DNA of 64,000 nucleotides from positions 190,001 to 254,000 of the forward strand of contig MCGE01000034.1 of assembly GCA_002105175.1 (NCBI GenBank), in the 5' to 3' direction. Positions 1 through 10,610 of this stretch are shown piece by piece; within the stretch, counting starts at the first letter, position 1, and every line of letters starts with the position of its first letter. Both the position numbers and the translations under genes were made by a program. The notes beneath the pieces were generated by a model that made no database searches, was not told the DNA's origin, and saw nothing but the letters and a program-made list of their open reading frames with translations. The stretch comes from Absidia repens (lineage: Eukaryota; Mucoromycota; Mucoromycetes; Mucorales; Cunninghamellaceae).

Positions 1-190
1 CAATTACCGTTGCCAACTACTACTATTGTGCTTTTCAAACAATGTTCAACTGTGAGAATCAAAATCATGGTATATATATAAAAAAAAAATTCAAGTGCTT
101 TTTATTATTGTTTCACAATGTAAAAAAATAAAAAATATACATAATAAAAGAATAAAAAATTATAATTACAAATAAATATAATTAACAATA

Positions 191-1199
191 CTATTCATCC
201 TTTGAATCTACAACCCAAACCAAAGACGCCAGAGCTACAGTATCCAAAGTCCTATCCTTGATCACTACTTCAGTTTGCACTTCGTTCTTGCCAGTAAGGT
301 CCTTCGGTAAGGTATAATCAGATGATGCTGTCAACAGTCCCCGAGCCTTTTTTACGTACTAAACAGAAGAGAGCCAACAACAACAATGCAGACAAGAAAC
401 AGGTATATATATAAAGTCAGTACATGGTCACTCTTTTCATTTGACATATGCTTTTCTTTTTGATTACCTTAACATTGATGGACCCCAAAATGGCACGATC
501 TTTTGATTTCAAATTGGTCATCAAAGTCAACCCACCAACAGTTTCTGCAAATGTGGCAAGAGCTGTAGCATGGATACTAATAAAAAAGAAGTGACCCGTC
601 AGTAAAAAAAAAGTGCTTGCATGTGCTTTTTGGTATTTCAGATCCACAGTGTGTGTGTGTGCGTGCGTGTGTTACCTTTTAAACGGATTTCGATTTTTGT
701 GGTGATCCTATAAAATAAGAATAAAAATAGTACTGTATTAATGAGTGAAAGCCTCGTTTTTTGTTTCCCTTCTTCTTTGATGAACCACTTTACCCGCATT
801 ATAGCAGTACAAAACCCACGTGACAATGTCGACACACGCATATCTAATATAATACATGTTAATAATCATCAAAACAAACACAGCACTTTTTTTTTTTTTT
901 TTACCAATGGATTTCGCATAAGGATCACTATGGCCCAACAAAAACGCAAATACTCTGGGGCGAAGAGGTTTGATGATAGGTTTGCCGAGTTTTTCCCAAG
1001 CAGTCAAAGGTTGTCGTACATTACGAAGTGAGAAGATGGTCACCAAAAGATACACGAATGCCAAAGCCAGGACACCAAATGTCAGCCGAGAAAACACGGT
1101 CCATTCCAGTGTGAGGAATACTTGGATGAGATGTAGTGTTGCTTGTAGATGAGTGTATAGAGCATCCCATAATGGTGATATGGACGATGTTGTAATCAT
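191..1199 (-). CDS. DUF4442 / hot-dog fold thioesterase-like protein, membrane anchored
   Basis: Five exons rebuilt on the minus strand: 1199-905, 843-794, 707-676, 576-468, 358-191; phases are consistent and give 217 aa. The N-terminus carries one long hydrophobic segment (about residues 27-55, ending VYLLVTIFSLRN), then HSDPYAKSI. The hot-dog core follows, with SIHATALATFAETVGG near residues 126-141 and NVKYVKKARG near 160; this matches the DUF4442 pattern (PYxGSIG...NPxxSIHAxALxxxxE...xxKKARG). DUF4442 proteins belong to the PaaI-like thioesterase superfamily; the substrate is unknown, so an acyl-CoA thioesterase role is inference. I chose the ATG at 1199; an in-frame ATG at 1235 would add 12 residues. 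The first intron starts GTA followed by a long A run. Confidence 0.8.
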
Positions 1200-2449
1200 T
1201 TTTTTATTTTCAAGATAAAGTACAATGTCAAACAAGTTATGAAAAAATAGAAAAGAAAGGAAGTGGAAGAAAAAAGAAAAGACGGGGGCCTGATCCGATT
1301 TTGCAGTTTTTTGATCATTTAAAGTTTGGCGGCGTTTGAATAATATGCCATTACTGAAGCTGATTGTTGCTTTGATATGAAGATAGGTGACTTTTCTGAT
1401 ATTGTAAAGCTACTAGTTTGATCTCTCAGTTCTTAATGAGTTTATATTTGCTTATAAACAGAAACCATTTTGTATGGTCTGACCCTTTTCTTATTTCGCA
1501 TTTGACGCACACAGGCAAGACTCAGGAATGGCTTGCGAATTTTGGGACCTTGCCCACCAAAAGTGGAGTGATACTCATGTTTACCGCATGCACTATTAAG
1601 ATAAAGAACTGTGGCCAGTAATGCCCTGCCTCTTTTTAAAAAGCATGATTCAATTCCCTTTTGGGAAGGGGAAACTAATGTGAGCAGGCAGTTTTGGAAA
1701 AAATGCGAATTCATATTGATTTAGAATTGAGTGCAAAACATGATTTTGCAACGAACCATTAGTATATAAATATACTAGTTTGATTGGCTCTGATTTTCCT
1801 ACGTTACGGTACGATTAGATTCTGGAAGTCAAGGGCTCAGTAAGATCAAAATTATCGTACATATGCTGTCCTTAATGGCTAGAATCAAGGATTGATTGGA
1901 CTTGATTCATCGAGCAAATTCTCACTATCGGCGACCCAAGTGTCTGGTAAGATCTCCCATTTATTTTCTTTTTCCATATCTGTACTTTTTATATAGTTAT
2001 TGATTGTACCTCTAGTTTTTACATGATGCATAATGATGTGCTCCAAGGACGGGAAAAGTATCGATAGCATCAATAAAGGAACGTTACACCACTAACAGAA
2101 CAAGTAATTATAAAAGATAGGGTATAGAGTAGTTAACATAAAAGTGTTCTTTTTTATATCTGTATTATCATAATAAACGACTTTTTATTATTCAGTCGCT
2201 ACTATAAAGAAGTGAAAAGAAAATTGACGGTTATGTATGGTATGCACAATCAGTACAATATGTGTGTGACAAAATTACTCAATTATTTGTTACACTCAAC
2301 CCCCATTTCCTCCCCCCCCCATTTTCTTTCACCACCCCCACCTATTATTTTTTCTCTATCTTTATTCTCTTCAACTTTTTTTTCCTTTTCTTTTCCTTTT
2401 TCTTTTCCTTTTTGTATTTTACCACTGCTCAGAACTACTATCCTATCAA
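1200..2449. other. Intergenic, divergent promoter region
   Basis: The gap separates the minus-strand DUF4442 gene from the plus-strand zinc-cluster gene, so both promoters should lie here. A TTTGGCGGCGTTTGAA stretch near 1324-1340 resembles an E2F-type site. A long pyrimidine-rich tract at about 2325-2425 immediately precedes the zinc-cluster start. The short open frames here are low complexity and I see no gene. Confidence 0.5.
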
Positions 2450-5006
2450 ATGGAAGTGGATCAGTCATCACAACAGATACGGCCCTTTATACATATACAA
2501 TATCCACCTCCAACTACTTCCAGCTTTTCGCAATTCAATTCTTCTCAACAAAGGACCACCAGACCACAACAAACTCATATCACTCATGTGCAACGACCAG
2601 ACAGTCCGCCGCCTCCAAAACGGAAAAGGCAGCAAGAAGGCTATGCTTGTGACAAGTAAGTCAATGTCTCTATTTGTATTTCCATACTTGTCGACTAAAG
2701 TGTTTATTTTGGTAGATGCCGTGAACGAAGGGTTAGGTGTGATAGGGTAAAACCAACCTGTGGCAAGTGTGAGGGGAAATATGACTGTGCTTATAGCACT
2801 CACGCCTTAAAACTTGACAATGTATCGATGCGACAACGAATGGACAACATGCAATCGACAATCCAACGAATGTATGACGTGCTTATGCGACTTGAAACTG
2901 ACTATAGGGATACTGTACCTCGAATGCTGGAACAACATGGAGAACAGCATAACCCACCACCACCACCACCTGAGCAGTCTACAGGGTCGAATGAACTATT
3001 AGCAACCGCAATCGACATGAATGATGGAGAGCTATCAACTGCACCACTGTTACCACCGCAACAACTCACACACTATCAACCGGATCCTACGATTGTCGAC
3101 TGGGCGATTGGGACTGGATGGCACGTATCAGCAAACAATGGCCTTACATCGATCCACACCGATATCACAAGCTATGAACATCTGCGTGACGCTGTCCGCC
3201 GTGCTCTGCATATGACACACCAGTACCAAGTACCGCCTTTGTATACTTCACCTACTCATCCTCAAAACCAAATTTTTGTCGATGATCTACCGTCCTTTGC
3301 TGCCTTTGAAAAACTGGGTCGCATTTCATCTCCACTTCCGCGGTTGACTTCAACTTCTTCATCATCGCCACCAGGCTCCTCTCCAGCATCCTCGACAACT
3401 TCATCATCAATTGCATCCTCTGAATCATCCTCATCTTCATCTTCATCATCTTCTATACAAACTCCTGGTGAGAACACCAACAACAATAACAACAACACTG
3501 ACCAACTCCTTGAAACAGACGTTATGACAAGACTGATTCATCAACATCACCAATGCGGCTTCCCCATTTTGGTCAGCCCGGCACGCTTCGAACGACACTA
3601 CAAACACGGTCAGCTAAAATCGGTGGTCCTCTCCTCGATCTTCTGTCATATTGCGCCACATGCCTGCATATACCATCCTCACCTCGTGCATCTGCAAGAC
3701 TTCCGGACCTTGGGCGAACGATTCTACGACCATTCTCGCATGGAACTGGGCCTGGACGAACAACCGAATTTATCCAACATTCATCAACGGACACTTTTGA
3801 TTGCCTACGACTTGGACCTGGGCCGTGTGAAACGGGCGTTTGTGCATTTGGGTGTTGCGATCCGAATGTGTTTTGCGTTGGATTTACATCGACCGGCGGG
3901 TTATGTGCAGTGTACGACGGCATTTGAACGGGAACAAGCCAAACGGGTGTTTTGGACAGTATGGTTTTTTGACACCATGGTACCGCATTTCTTTGCCCAA
4001 TCATCGACCATGCGCAAAGAAGATATCAAGATCGAAGTCCCCTGTGTCTTGGCCGATTTTGATCCCATGGAAACCGATCAAACCCGCTTTGCTATCAGTA
4101 TCATCCATGTCCGACGTCTCAGTGGTACCGAAGCCTCGCTCAAGGATTTTTACCGAAGTTTGCCCAACACACATCGTTGTGCCTCTCCTATCATGGCTGC
4201 CCATGGTAGTATTCATGGTGGTAGTGGTGGTGGCGGCGGTGGAAGCTCGCTCTGGTCTAGGCGGACCTACTTTTGCGTTCTTTTGGACTATTGCTTGTTC
4301 TGGATCGATCTTTCCCGGCCTCGCATACCTCGAAAATCAGCCATCCGACGGACGTCTCAAGCAGCCTTTGCCATGCTGGCCTTGTTTAGTCATTGGTTCC
4401 GTTTTGATGATCATTTTGATTGTTTCTTCCGGCCTTATCTTTATCATTATATGCGCATCATTCAAATATTCAAGGTAAGAGATAATAATAATAATAATAC
4501 GATGGAATCCTCCCCCCAAAAAAAAACTGATACTAACATATTCTTTTTATTATTTTTATTTTTATGTGTAGAACAATATTACTCAGCAAGACGGACCAAG
4601 GTCACCCATCCTAGTAGCACAAAGTCAAGCTGCCTTGATTAAGCTATTTCATATGTATTGCGCCACACCGACCCATCGTTCATTTGCGGAGAGCCAACTG
4701 GAAAAGGATTTGCTCGTCTTTATACAACAGCACCATATTTTGACTTTGGCACAATTGCAATATGGGCACCACCAGGACCCGGACCCGATGTGTATTAATG
4801 AACTGATCGATGATCCTGAACACTCTGATTATTATGGATGGGGAATCTTTAGTGTGACCCAAGCAAGAAACTACAACAACAGCAACAACAACCAAAGTAG
4901 TAGTACTAGTGGCAGTGGTGGAGGCAGTACTAGAGGAGGATCATCGACGCTTTCTACCTCCTCTTCAAGTATGGATATGGACAATGACAACTTGTATTTA
5001 TCCTGA
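2450..5006 (+). CDS. Zn(II)2Cys6 fungal-specific transcription factor
   Basis: Three exons, 2450-2655, 2716-4474 and 4572-5006, give 799 aa. The zinc cluster spans the first intron: Cys67, 70, 77, 84, 87 and 93, with KRKR just before it. The last spacing (C-x5-C) is one shorter than the usual C-x6-C. A coiled-coil linker (SMRQRMDNMQSTIQRMYDVL) follows, then Ser/Asn low-complexity blocks. The fungal_trans-like regulatory region (about residues 260-560) includes LGERFYDHSRMELGL, TLLIAYDLDLGRVKRAFVHL and the RVFWTVWFFDT helix. A glycine run (GGSGGGGGGSS) interrupts it. The C-terminus is Asn/Ser/Gly rich. Such proteins bind CGG-type DNA half sites as dimers in the nucleus; the targets cannot be told from sequence. 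AATAAA follows at 5237. Confidence 0.9.
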
Positions 5007-5236
5007 AATCGTACAGCATGTGAACCAAAACCCCATTTTATTGGGTAGGGGACTATTATTACATTGGAATTTTTATTTATCTATTATTGTTATTATATTT
5101 TTACGTACAAACTACCCTTTTAGTCTCTTATATATATATTTATATCTCTCCCCTTCCCCGCTTTTTTTTATATATTGATTCGTACTATTTAGTTTATATC
5201 TTTTACCCATATTTTATTTTACTGCATTCATTCTTC

Positions 5237-5242
5237 AATAAA
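5237..5242 (+). terminator. Poly(A) signal AATAAA of zinc-cluster gene
   Basis: AATAAA lies 231 nt after the stop codon of the zinc-cluster factor and is followed by an A run; T-rich sequence precedes it. Confidence 0.5.
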
Positions 5243-5699
5243 AAAAAATTCATATTTTTATCTCTGTGTTTTGATGATGACTTTTAGTTGTTTTATTTTT
5301 TTTTAGCTACATGGGCAAAGGTGAGAGAGGTATTGGTTTATTTTACCACCCACTCATAAAGCCTATGTAATCGACACATCCTGCAAGACCAATTTTTTTT
5401 TTTTTTTGGAGAGGAGAAAATGCCATGAATTTAAAGCGCAAATACTTAGGTGAAGTCTTTTTTTTTTATTCAACATCAAACATAAATAGAAGAGAATAGG
5501 TATAGACAAAATAATTGAAATGTGGTCGTTGAGGTGTGGTTTTTGATAGGAATTAGATACGCCCGTCATTTTACATCTCAGTATGATAGGCGACCAATTA
5601 GGACTTCTTTCTTTATTTCACCCCATACAAAGCTAAAAAAAGAAAAAAGAAAAAAAAAAAGAGGAGGGGGGGGGAGAAAAACGTTCTACAGTATTATAT

Positions 5700-6555
5700 A
5701 ACGACAGTGCTGTACAGTCTAGGATCATTAATATGAATGGTTCCGCAGATAGACAGCTACCGTTGATATAAAGCAACCGAACGCTGAAAACAATTCGCTG
5801 ATACTCTTATACGGGGAGGATGCTGTCATAGTTGGAAAGTGGTCGTTTGATAGGTCATTCCTATGTAACAGATACAATAGCTATATTTCGCACTATTTAG
5901 TGTGTCAAATGTTGGCTTTTAAAAAATGCACATACTTTATTAAATCAATGTGGTCAATACTATACGAAAAGCGGGAAGGGGTGGATGGGTCATTATAACA
6001 AATGGATCTAATGTAGGTACTATGAGGGAGACTAGGGTGAAATGCAAAGACTAATCTATAGAGAGAAACTGTAAAAAAAGGGATCCAACATACTATGCTG
6101 TACAATACAAGGCGCGGAAAAGACTACGGTGATATCTTTTATTAAAATCTAACAGAAGTCAACACTAATTTTAAGAGACAATGAGACAGGGGGATCTGTT
6201 GCGAAAGACATGAAAAAGACTAATTTTTTTTATTGAAGCCAGTAAAAGAGACATATTGTATTCAGGGTTAGATACAAACTATGAACAAACTAACACTAAA
6301 CTAAACTAATGAAGACTCCAAAAAACCTACAATGGTGGTCTCAAAATCCTGAATCCAAAATGAAAGGGTTTCCCCATGCATCTTGTAATCCCTGTTCAGA
6401 AACCCCTTCTAAACCAGTCCTAACACTATTCCAAGTTCATCACAACATCAAAGAAGTTGAATGATGAGGAAAAAAAGAATGGAAAGAAAGAAAGTGTGAA
6501 AAAAATAAAAGTCGGGAGAAAATAAAAATCATGTGGGCGGCATTTAAAATATGGG
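5700..6555 (-). repeat. Dispersed element, copy 1
   Basis: Read on the minus strand, the head is at about 6550 (ATGCCGCCCACATGAT, a decayed form of ATCCCGCCCACGTGAA). A pyrimidine-rich stretch follows, then the stem-loop at 6362-6409 with intact arms GAAGGGGTTTC and GAAACCCTTTC. AATAAA-like modules follow near 6215-6260, then more weakly near 6130 and 5925. The 3' limit is approximate. There is no coding capacity. Confidence 0.75.
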
Positions 6556-7455
6556 GTTTTTTTTGGGGGTGGGTGGGTTCTCTCTCATGAGGATTTGGTT
6601 TGCGAATCTAGTTTTTGGTAGATACAAAAAAAAACAGAAACCCCTCTTTTTTTCTTCTTTTTTACCATACAACAACCAACAACATAGGGTATCATCTGTA
6701 TGCTGGTTATCTTCTATTGATGCCCTTTACAAGCAAGATGGAGCTATTGTTTAGTTTACCCTCTTCACTTGTGAAATAGTTTGTCACTCACCGTAGAATA
6801 GCTTACCCTCTCTCTGATTAGACTACATGCATACATTAATTGTCCTATACCAGATAAACCAAATTCTAATACTATAGTATAGCAATGATATAATAATGCA
6901 TGATAGATGTAAATGATTCAAGAATAATAAAAAAAAAGTTGTCCACATGGAAATGTCGGCTAAATGTTTATGAGTGGGTAGATACCAAAGGGGATGTAGC
7001 GGGGTTTGCAAATGTGTTGGATTTTCAAGGGGTGCATAATTTTTTTTTTTTTTTTTTGGTGGCGTCCATGAATAATCATTGAGCAGCGATCAAATTTTTT
7101 TTTTTTTACTATATAAACAATTTAATGTTATTATCACCGATGTTATTGTAGCCATTGCGTTACACTTCCTAATTTTTCACTGGGATAGTTTGTTTTGACA
7201 GCAGTTGTCGGCGGGGGTAACTCTTATACGCTCTCGAGCGGCATTTGAATGCTTTTTTCAAAGCTTCTCTTTCTTAAAGCATGGATATTAAAAGACCCCT
7301 CAACTCATTGATATGACGGTACCCATCACTTATAGATATACACCCATCCAAAAAATTTCATTCTTTTCATCTCTTTTTCTTCTTTTTCTATTCCTATAAT
7401 AGCTGATCAAAGCAGTGATCCTTTTCCTGATAACATAAAAAAAAAAAAAAAGACA

Positions 7456-8267
7456 ATGGTATCTCGACGATCCTCGATTTTCTCTTTTGACAAGTTGGCT
7501 TTGTTTGGCATGGCGATGCTAGTGTTCTTTAGTGGTCAAGTTCAATGTGGTACGCGCAGCATCACAGTGAAAAACAATTGCCCAGAAAAAATCTCGATCG
7601 GCGTACTGACGAATGGTAATTCGGATCCAGACGGGCGATTTGATCTGAACAAGCAAGGCTCGCGTACCATCAGCAAGCCGGATACATGGGGCGGACGTCT
7701 CTTTGCTAACCCTTCGTGTGTGGGCGCCGATGCCAAGGGCCCGCATTGCGGTAATGCAGGTGCTGCCAATCCTGCCACCTTGGCGGAATTTTTCTTCAAG
7801 GGTGCCAATAACAAGGACTATTACGATATCAGTTTGGTCGATGGATACAATATCCCAGCGTCCATTACACCCCAAGGTGGAAGCAAGAAAGGCGGTGGCG
7901 ACGGTAAAAATTGCGGAAGCTCCAATTGCAAAAAGTTACCGGATTGTCCTCCCAATTTGGCCATCAAAGATGGTTCTGGGAAGGTCATTGGTTGTCAATC
8001 GTCTTGCTCGAAGACAGGCGATCCCAAGCATTGTTGCGTCGGTCAATACGATGGTCCTGATAAATGCAAAGGTGATAAGCAAGCTAGTAACGTCAAAAGT
8101 GCTTGTCCTGATAGCTATAGTTTTGCCTACGATGATCAAACGTAAGTTACTTACTTTCTTCTTCTCCTCGGGAATGGGATACTAACTCGTTATTTTTTGT
8201 GGCTGTTATTTTCAGATCGACCTTTGCCTGCGAAAATCCATCAGGATATACAGTCACTTTTTGCTAA
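7456..8267 (+). CDS. Thaumatin-like (PR-5 family) secreted protein
   Basis: Two exons, 7456-8141 and 8216-8267, give 245 aa. An N-terminal hydrophobic signal (LALFGMAMLVFFSG) precedes ITVKNNCPEKISIGVLTNG, typical of thaumatin N-termini. A Cys-rich body has about 15 cysteines, including GKNCGSSNCKKLPDC, VIGCQSSC and KHCCVGQY. The C-terminal SYSFAYDDQT-STFAC...VTFC is the family ending (YSYAYDD...F.C...Y.ITFC). The short second exon supplies the last 17 residues and the final disulphide cysteines. Thaumatin-like proteins are extracellular; some bind or hydrolyse beta-1,3-glucan. A role in wall remodelling or defence is inference. Confidence 0.92.
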
Positions 8268-8362
8268 ATTAATACACAATTATAAAATTTAATCATCAAT
8301 ATGATAATAAAAACTTTTACAGATATTGCAGTAAAAAAAAAAAAAAAAAGAGGCGCGGAATT

Positions 8363-8779
8363 CTAAAAAAACATTATACCAGATTTTTTTTTTCGACATG
8401 GCTCTTTTATGATACACTGAAACAACCAGGTGATATCCTCTAGCACGAGGCAAAGTTTATAGCAAGGATAATGATCACACTTTGTCGTATCATTTATATA
8501 TGATTTTTTATGTAGTATCTTTTTCAGACCTGAAATTCGGTCACCTTCCTTTATTTTCGAAAACCAATCTTCACCTGATTTGGATATGTTTGTAGTAGAC
8601 ACATTTAAATAGTTCATTTCAATACTACCATAATCAGAGTAATCAGAGTATGTTTTACAAATAACAATACAGTAGAAACTCACAATGACGATATCAATGG
8701 GAAAGCCAAATTGCATCGCCATTGTCGGTAACAGTTGTTCAGCAGCGATATGCCTCAGAAAATATTGCAAAGTCCGCAC
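8363..8779 (-). CDS. Hypothetical ORF, 138 codons, unrecognised
   Basis: A single open frame begins MRTLQYFLRHIAAEQ and contains a hydrophobic stretch (FPIDIVIVSFYCIVICK) followed by a charged, Lys/Tyr/Cys-containing tail. It is long for chance in such AT-rich DNA, but I recognise no family. It abuts the 5'-truncated end of repeat copy 2. It could be a decayed gene, an orphan gene or chance. No clear splice-site logic extends it. Confidence 0.25.
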   Translation of the reverse strand: MRTLQYFLRHIAAEQLLPTMAMQFGFPIDIVIVSFYCIVICKTYSDYSDYGSIEMNYLNVSTTNISKSGEDWFSKIKEGDRISGLKKILHKKSYINDTTKCDHYPCYKLCLVLEDITWLFQCIIKEPCRKKKSGIMFF

Positions 8780-8829
8780 CTGTCATTTTGTTTTATTTAC
8801 TCCCCATTTTTTTTTTTTTTTTTTTTTCA

Positions 8830-9340
8830 CGCTTCCTTTTTTGCTTCACAATTGTTGACTCCAGGGATCATGTTAGACTTAGATTAGTGTCAGTTCTAGT
8901 TTAGAAGAATTTTCAGAACAGGGATTACAAGATGCATGGGAAAACCTTTCCATTTTGGATCTAGAATTTTGCACCACCATCGGTTGGTTTTTTGCAGCCT
9001 CCATTAGTTTAGTTTAGTGTTAGTTTGTCCGTAGTTTGTATCTAGCCTTGAATAAAATATGACTCTTTTTACTTGCTTCAATGAAAAATGTCCCCTTAGT
9101 CTCTTTCATGTCTTGTGCAACAGATCCCTCTATATCATTGTCTCTTTAGATTAGTGTTGACAGTTGTTACGCCTCAATAAAATTTATCATTTTTGCCTTT
9201 CTCATGTCTTATATGGCTTATACAGTATGTTAGATACCTTTCTATACTTCAAAAAAACATGTCTCTTTTTTACTATGTAGAATGACTCTATACATCTTCT
9301 ATACCCTATTGAACATCAATTCACTGCCTGACGGCTATTC
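8830..9340 (+). repeat. Dispersed element, copy 2 (5' truncated)
   Basis: The GC-box/E-box head is missing; the copy begins inside the pyrimidine tract. The stem-loop region is at about 8903-8951 but its stem has mismatches (GAAGAATTTTC against AAAACCTTTCC). Modules ending GAATAAAATATG (about 9050), CAATAAAATTTATC (about 9176) and a degenerate third near 9245 follow. Each is preceded by a TTTAGTGTTAG or TTAGTGTTGACAG motif, so the tail is modular. Confidence 0.75.
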
Positions 9341-10610
9341 AAAGGTCGAATTTTCTTGTTTACGTTTAGCCCTCTAATACTCCATATACTAATTTCAGCT
9401 CGCTGGAATCGTAAAAAAACGCTATTTGGGGAATTACGATATTTCACAGTCAGCAATGAATGGTTTCCAGAGAAAGTAATGTTATTCCGGGTATCATTAA
9501 TGCGGATTACTATGAACTGCGATATATTTTATATGGCAAAAAAAAAAAAAAATGTTTTTTGTCTCCAGCTCATTAACAACGCATACAAAAGGCTACTTTA
9601 TTCGATATGCTTCCAATCACATTACTGGGTTTAGGATGGTCAATGCGTTTTAGGTCAAAGTCGAAGAACGTTCATTGGTTTCCTAAATCCAATTCCAATC
9701 TCCTAATGTTTTTTCCGCCCAAACCTCGCCCAGCAGTTACCCCTCCCGGGTTGTTTGACTTCCACCCAAGCTTCCTAGCTCATTTTGGGAAATTTTCATC
9801 CTGCCTCTCCTATCATAAAAAAAAAAAAAAGATGTTGCACTGATTACAATCAAAAATTCCTTCACTCGCTCTTTTTAAAAAGCGTTCACTATCCCGCACC
9901 TCATTCCTCAATTCCAAATATGCTCTTGGGGTAAAATATAATCCACCTTGCAGTGACCCAACATCGGAGAAACGTTTACGAGTGGTAGTAATCTATACAG
10001 CTCTGATATCATGAGCAAAAAAAAATAATTGCTCCTGTGTACAACCTTGAGATCAAAAACAATTGTTTATTGTCATGGCATATTAAGAGCGGCAAAATCT
10101 GCTCATTATATATAAATGTATAAATGTGTGAGAGATCAAGTTTCACTGGTGTTATTAGTATTTAATATTGACTTAACAACGGCATGACAATCATCAAATC
10201 TTATAATTTTAAAACAAGCGGATGTTCAATTTGGAAGAGTTGGAAGGATGATCCATGTTCATTTTTTCTTTGCTGACAAGTCAGCGGATAAGCGACATGA
10301 TTGGGTAAAAAAAGAAAAATTCAAGCGAATGGAAAAAAAGTTATCCAATCAGCATCAAGGCATCCGAGTTTCTAGACTACAAAAGAAGGGGGATGTGGGT
10401 GGTAAAGAGCCTTTTTGTTATCATTTTCCTATTTCCATTTTTAGATTTTAAACACAGCCTCGTTGGGACAGACGAGGACCAGTTTCTCCTTTCTTAATAT
10501 TTTGTCGCTTTCTTTCCTATTTCTTTTTTTTTTTTTTATTTTTTATATTCATATATTCTTTATACGTTTATATTGTATTATTTTCATATATATACTCTAT
10601 TACAGAAAAC

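Larger units (their letters stand above)
5007..7455. other. Intergenic gap holding dispersed repeat copy 1
   Basis: No gene is supported. About 5700-6555 is repeat copy 1. The rest is A/T-rich with runs of T and A (for example around 7041-7058). The last 150 nt before 7456 are pyrimidine-rich and presumably form the promoter and leader of the thaumatin gene. Confidence 0.6.
8268..10610. other. Intergenic gap with repeat copy 2
   Basis: It contains a 138-codon open frame on the minus strand (8363-8779, listed separately) and repeat copy 2 (about 8830-9340). From 9340 to 10460 I see only A/T-rich sequence and homopolymer runs. The last 150 nt are pyrimidine-rich and precede the SIP5-like start. 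Confidence 0.5.

Noticed and set aside
2212..2450. Plus-strand frames upstream of the zinc-cluster factor
   Set aside because: They read through a Pro/Ser/Phe low-complexity translation of a pyrimidine tract; no conserved content.
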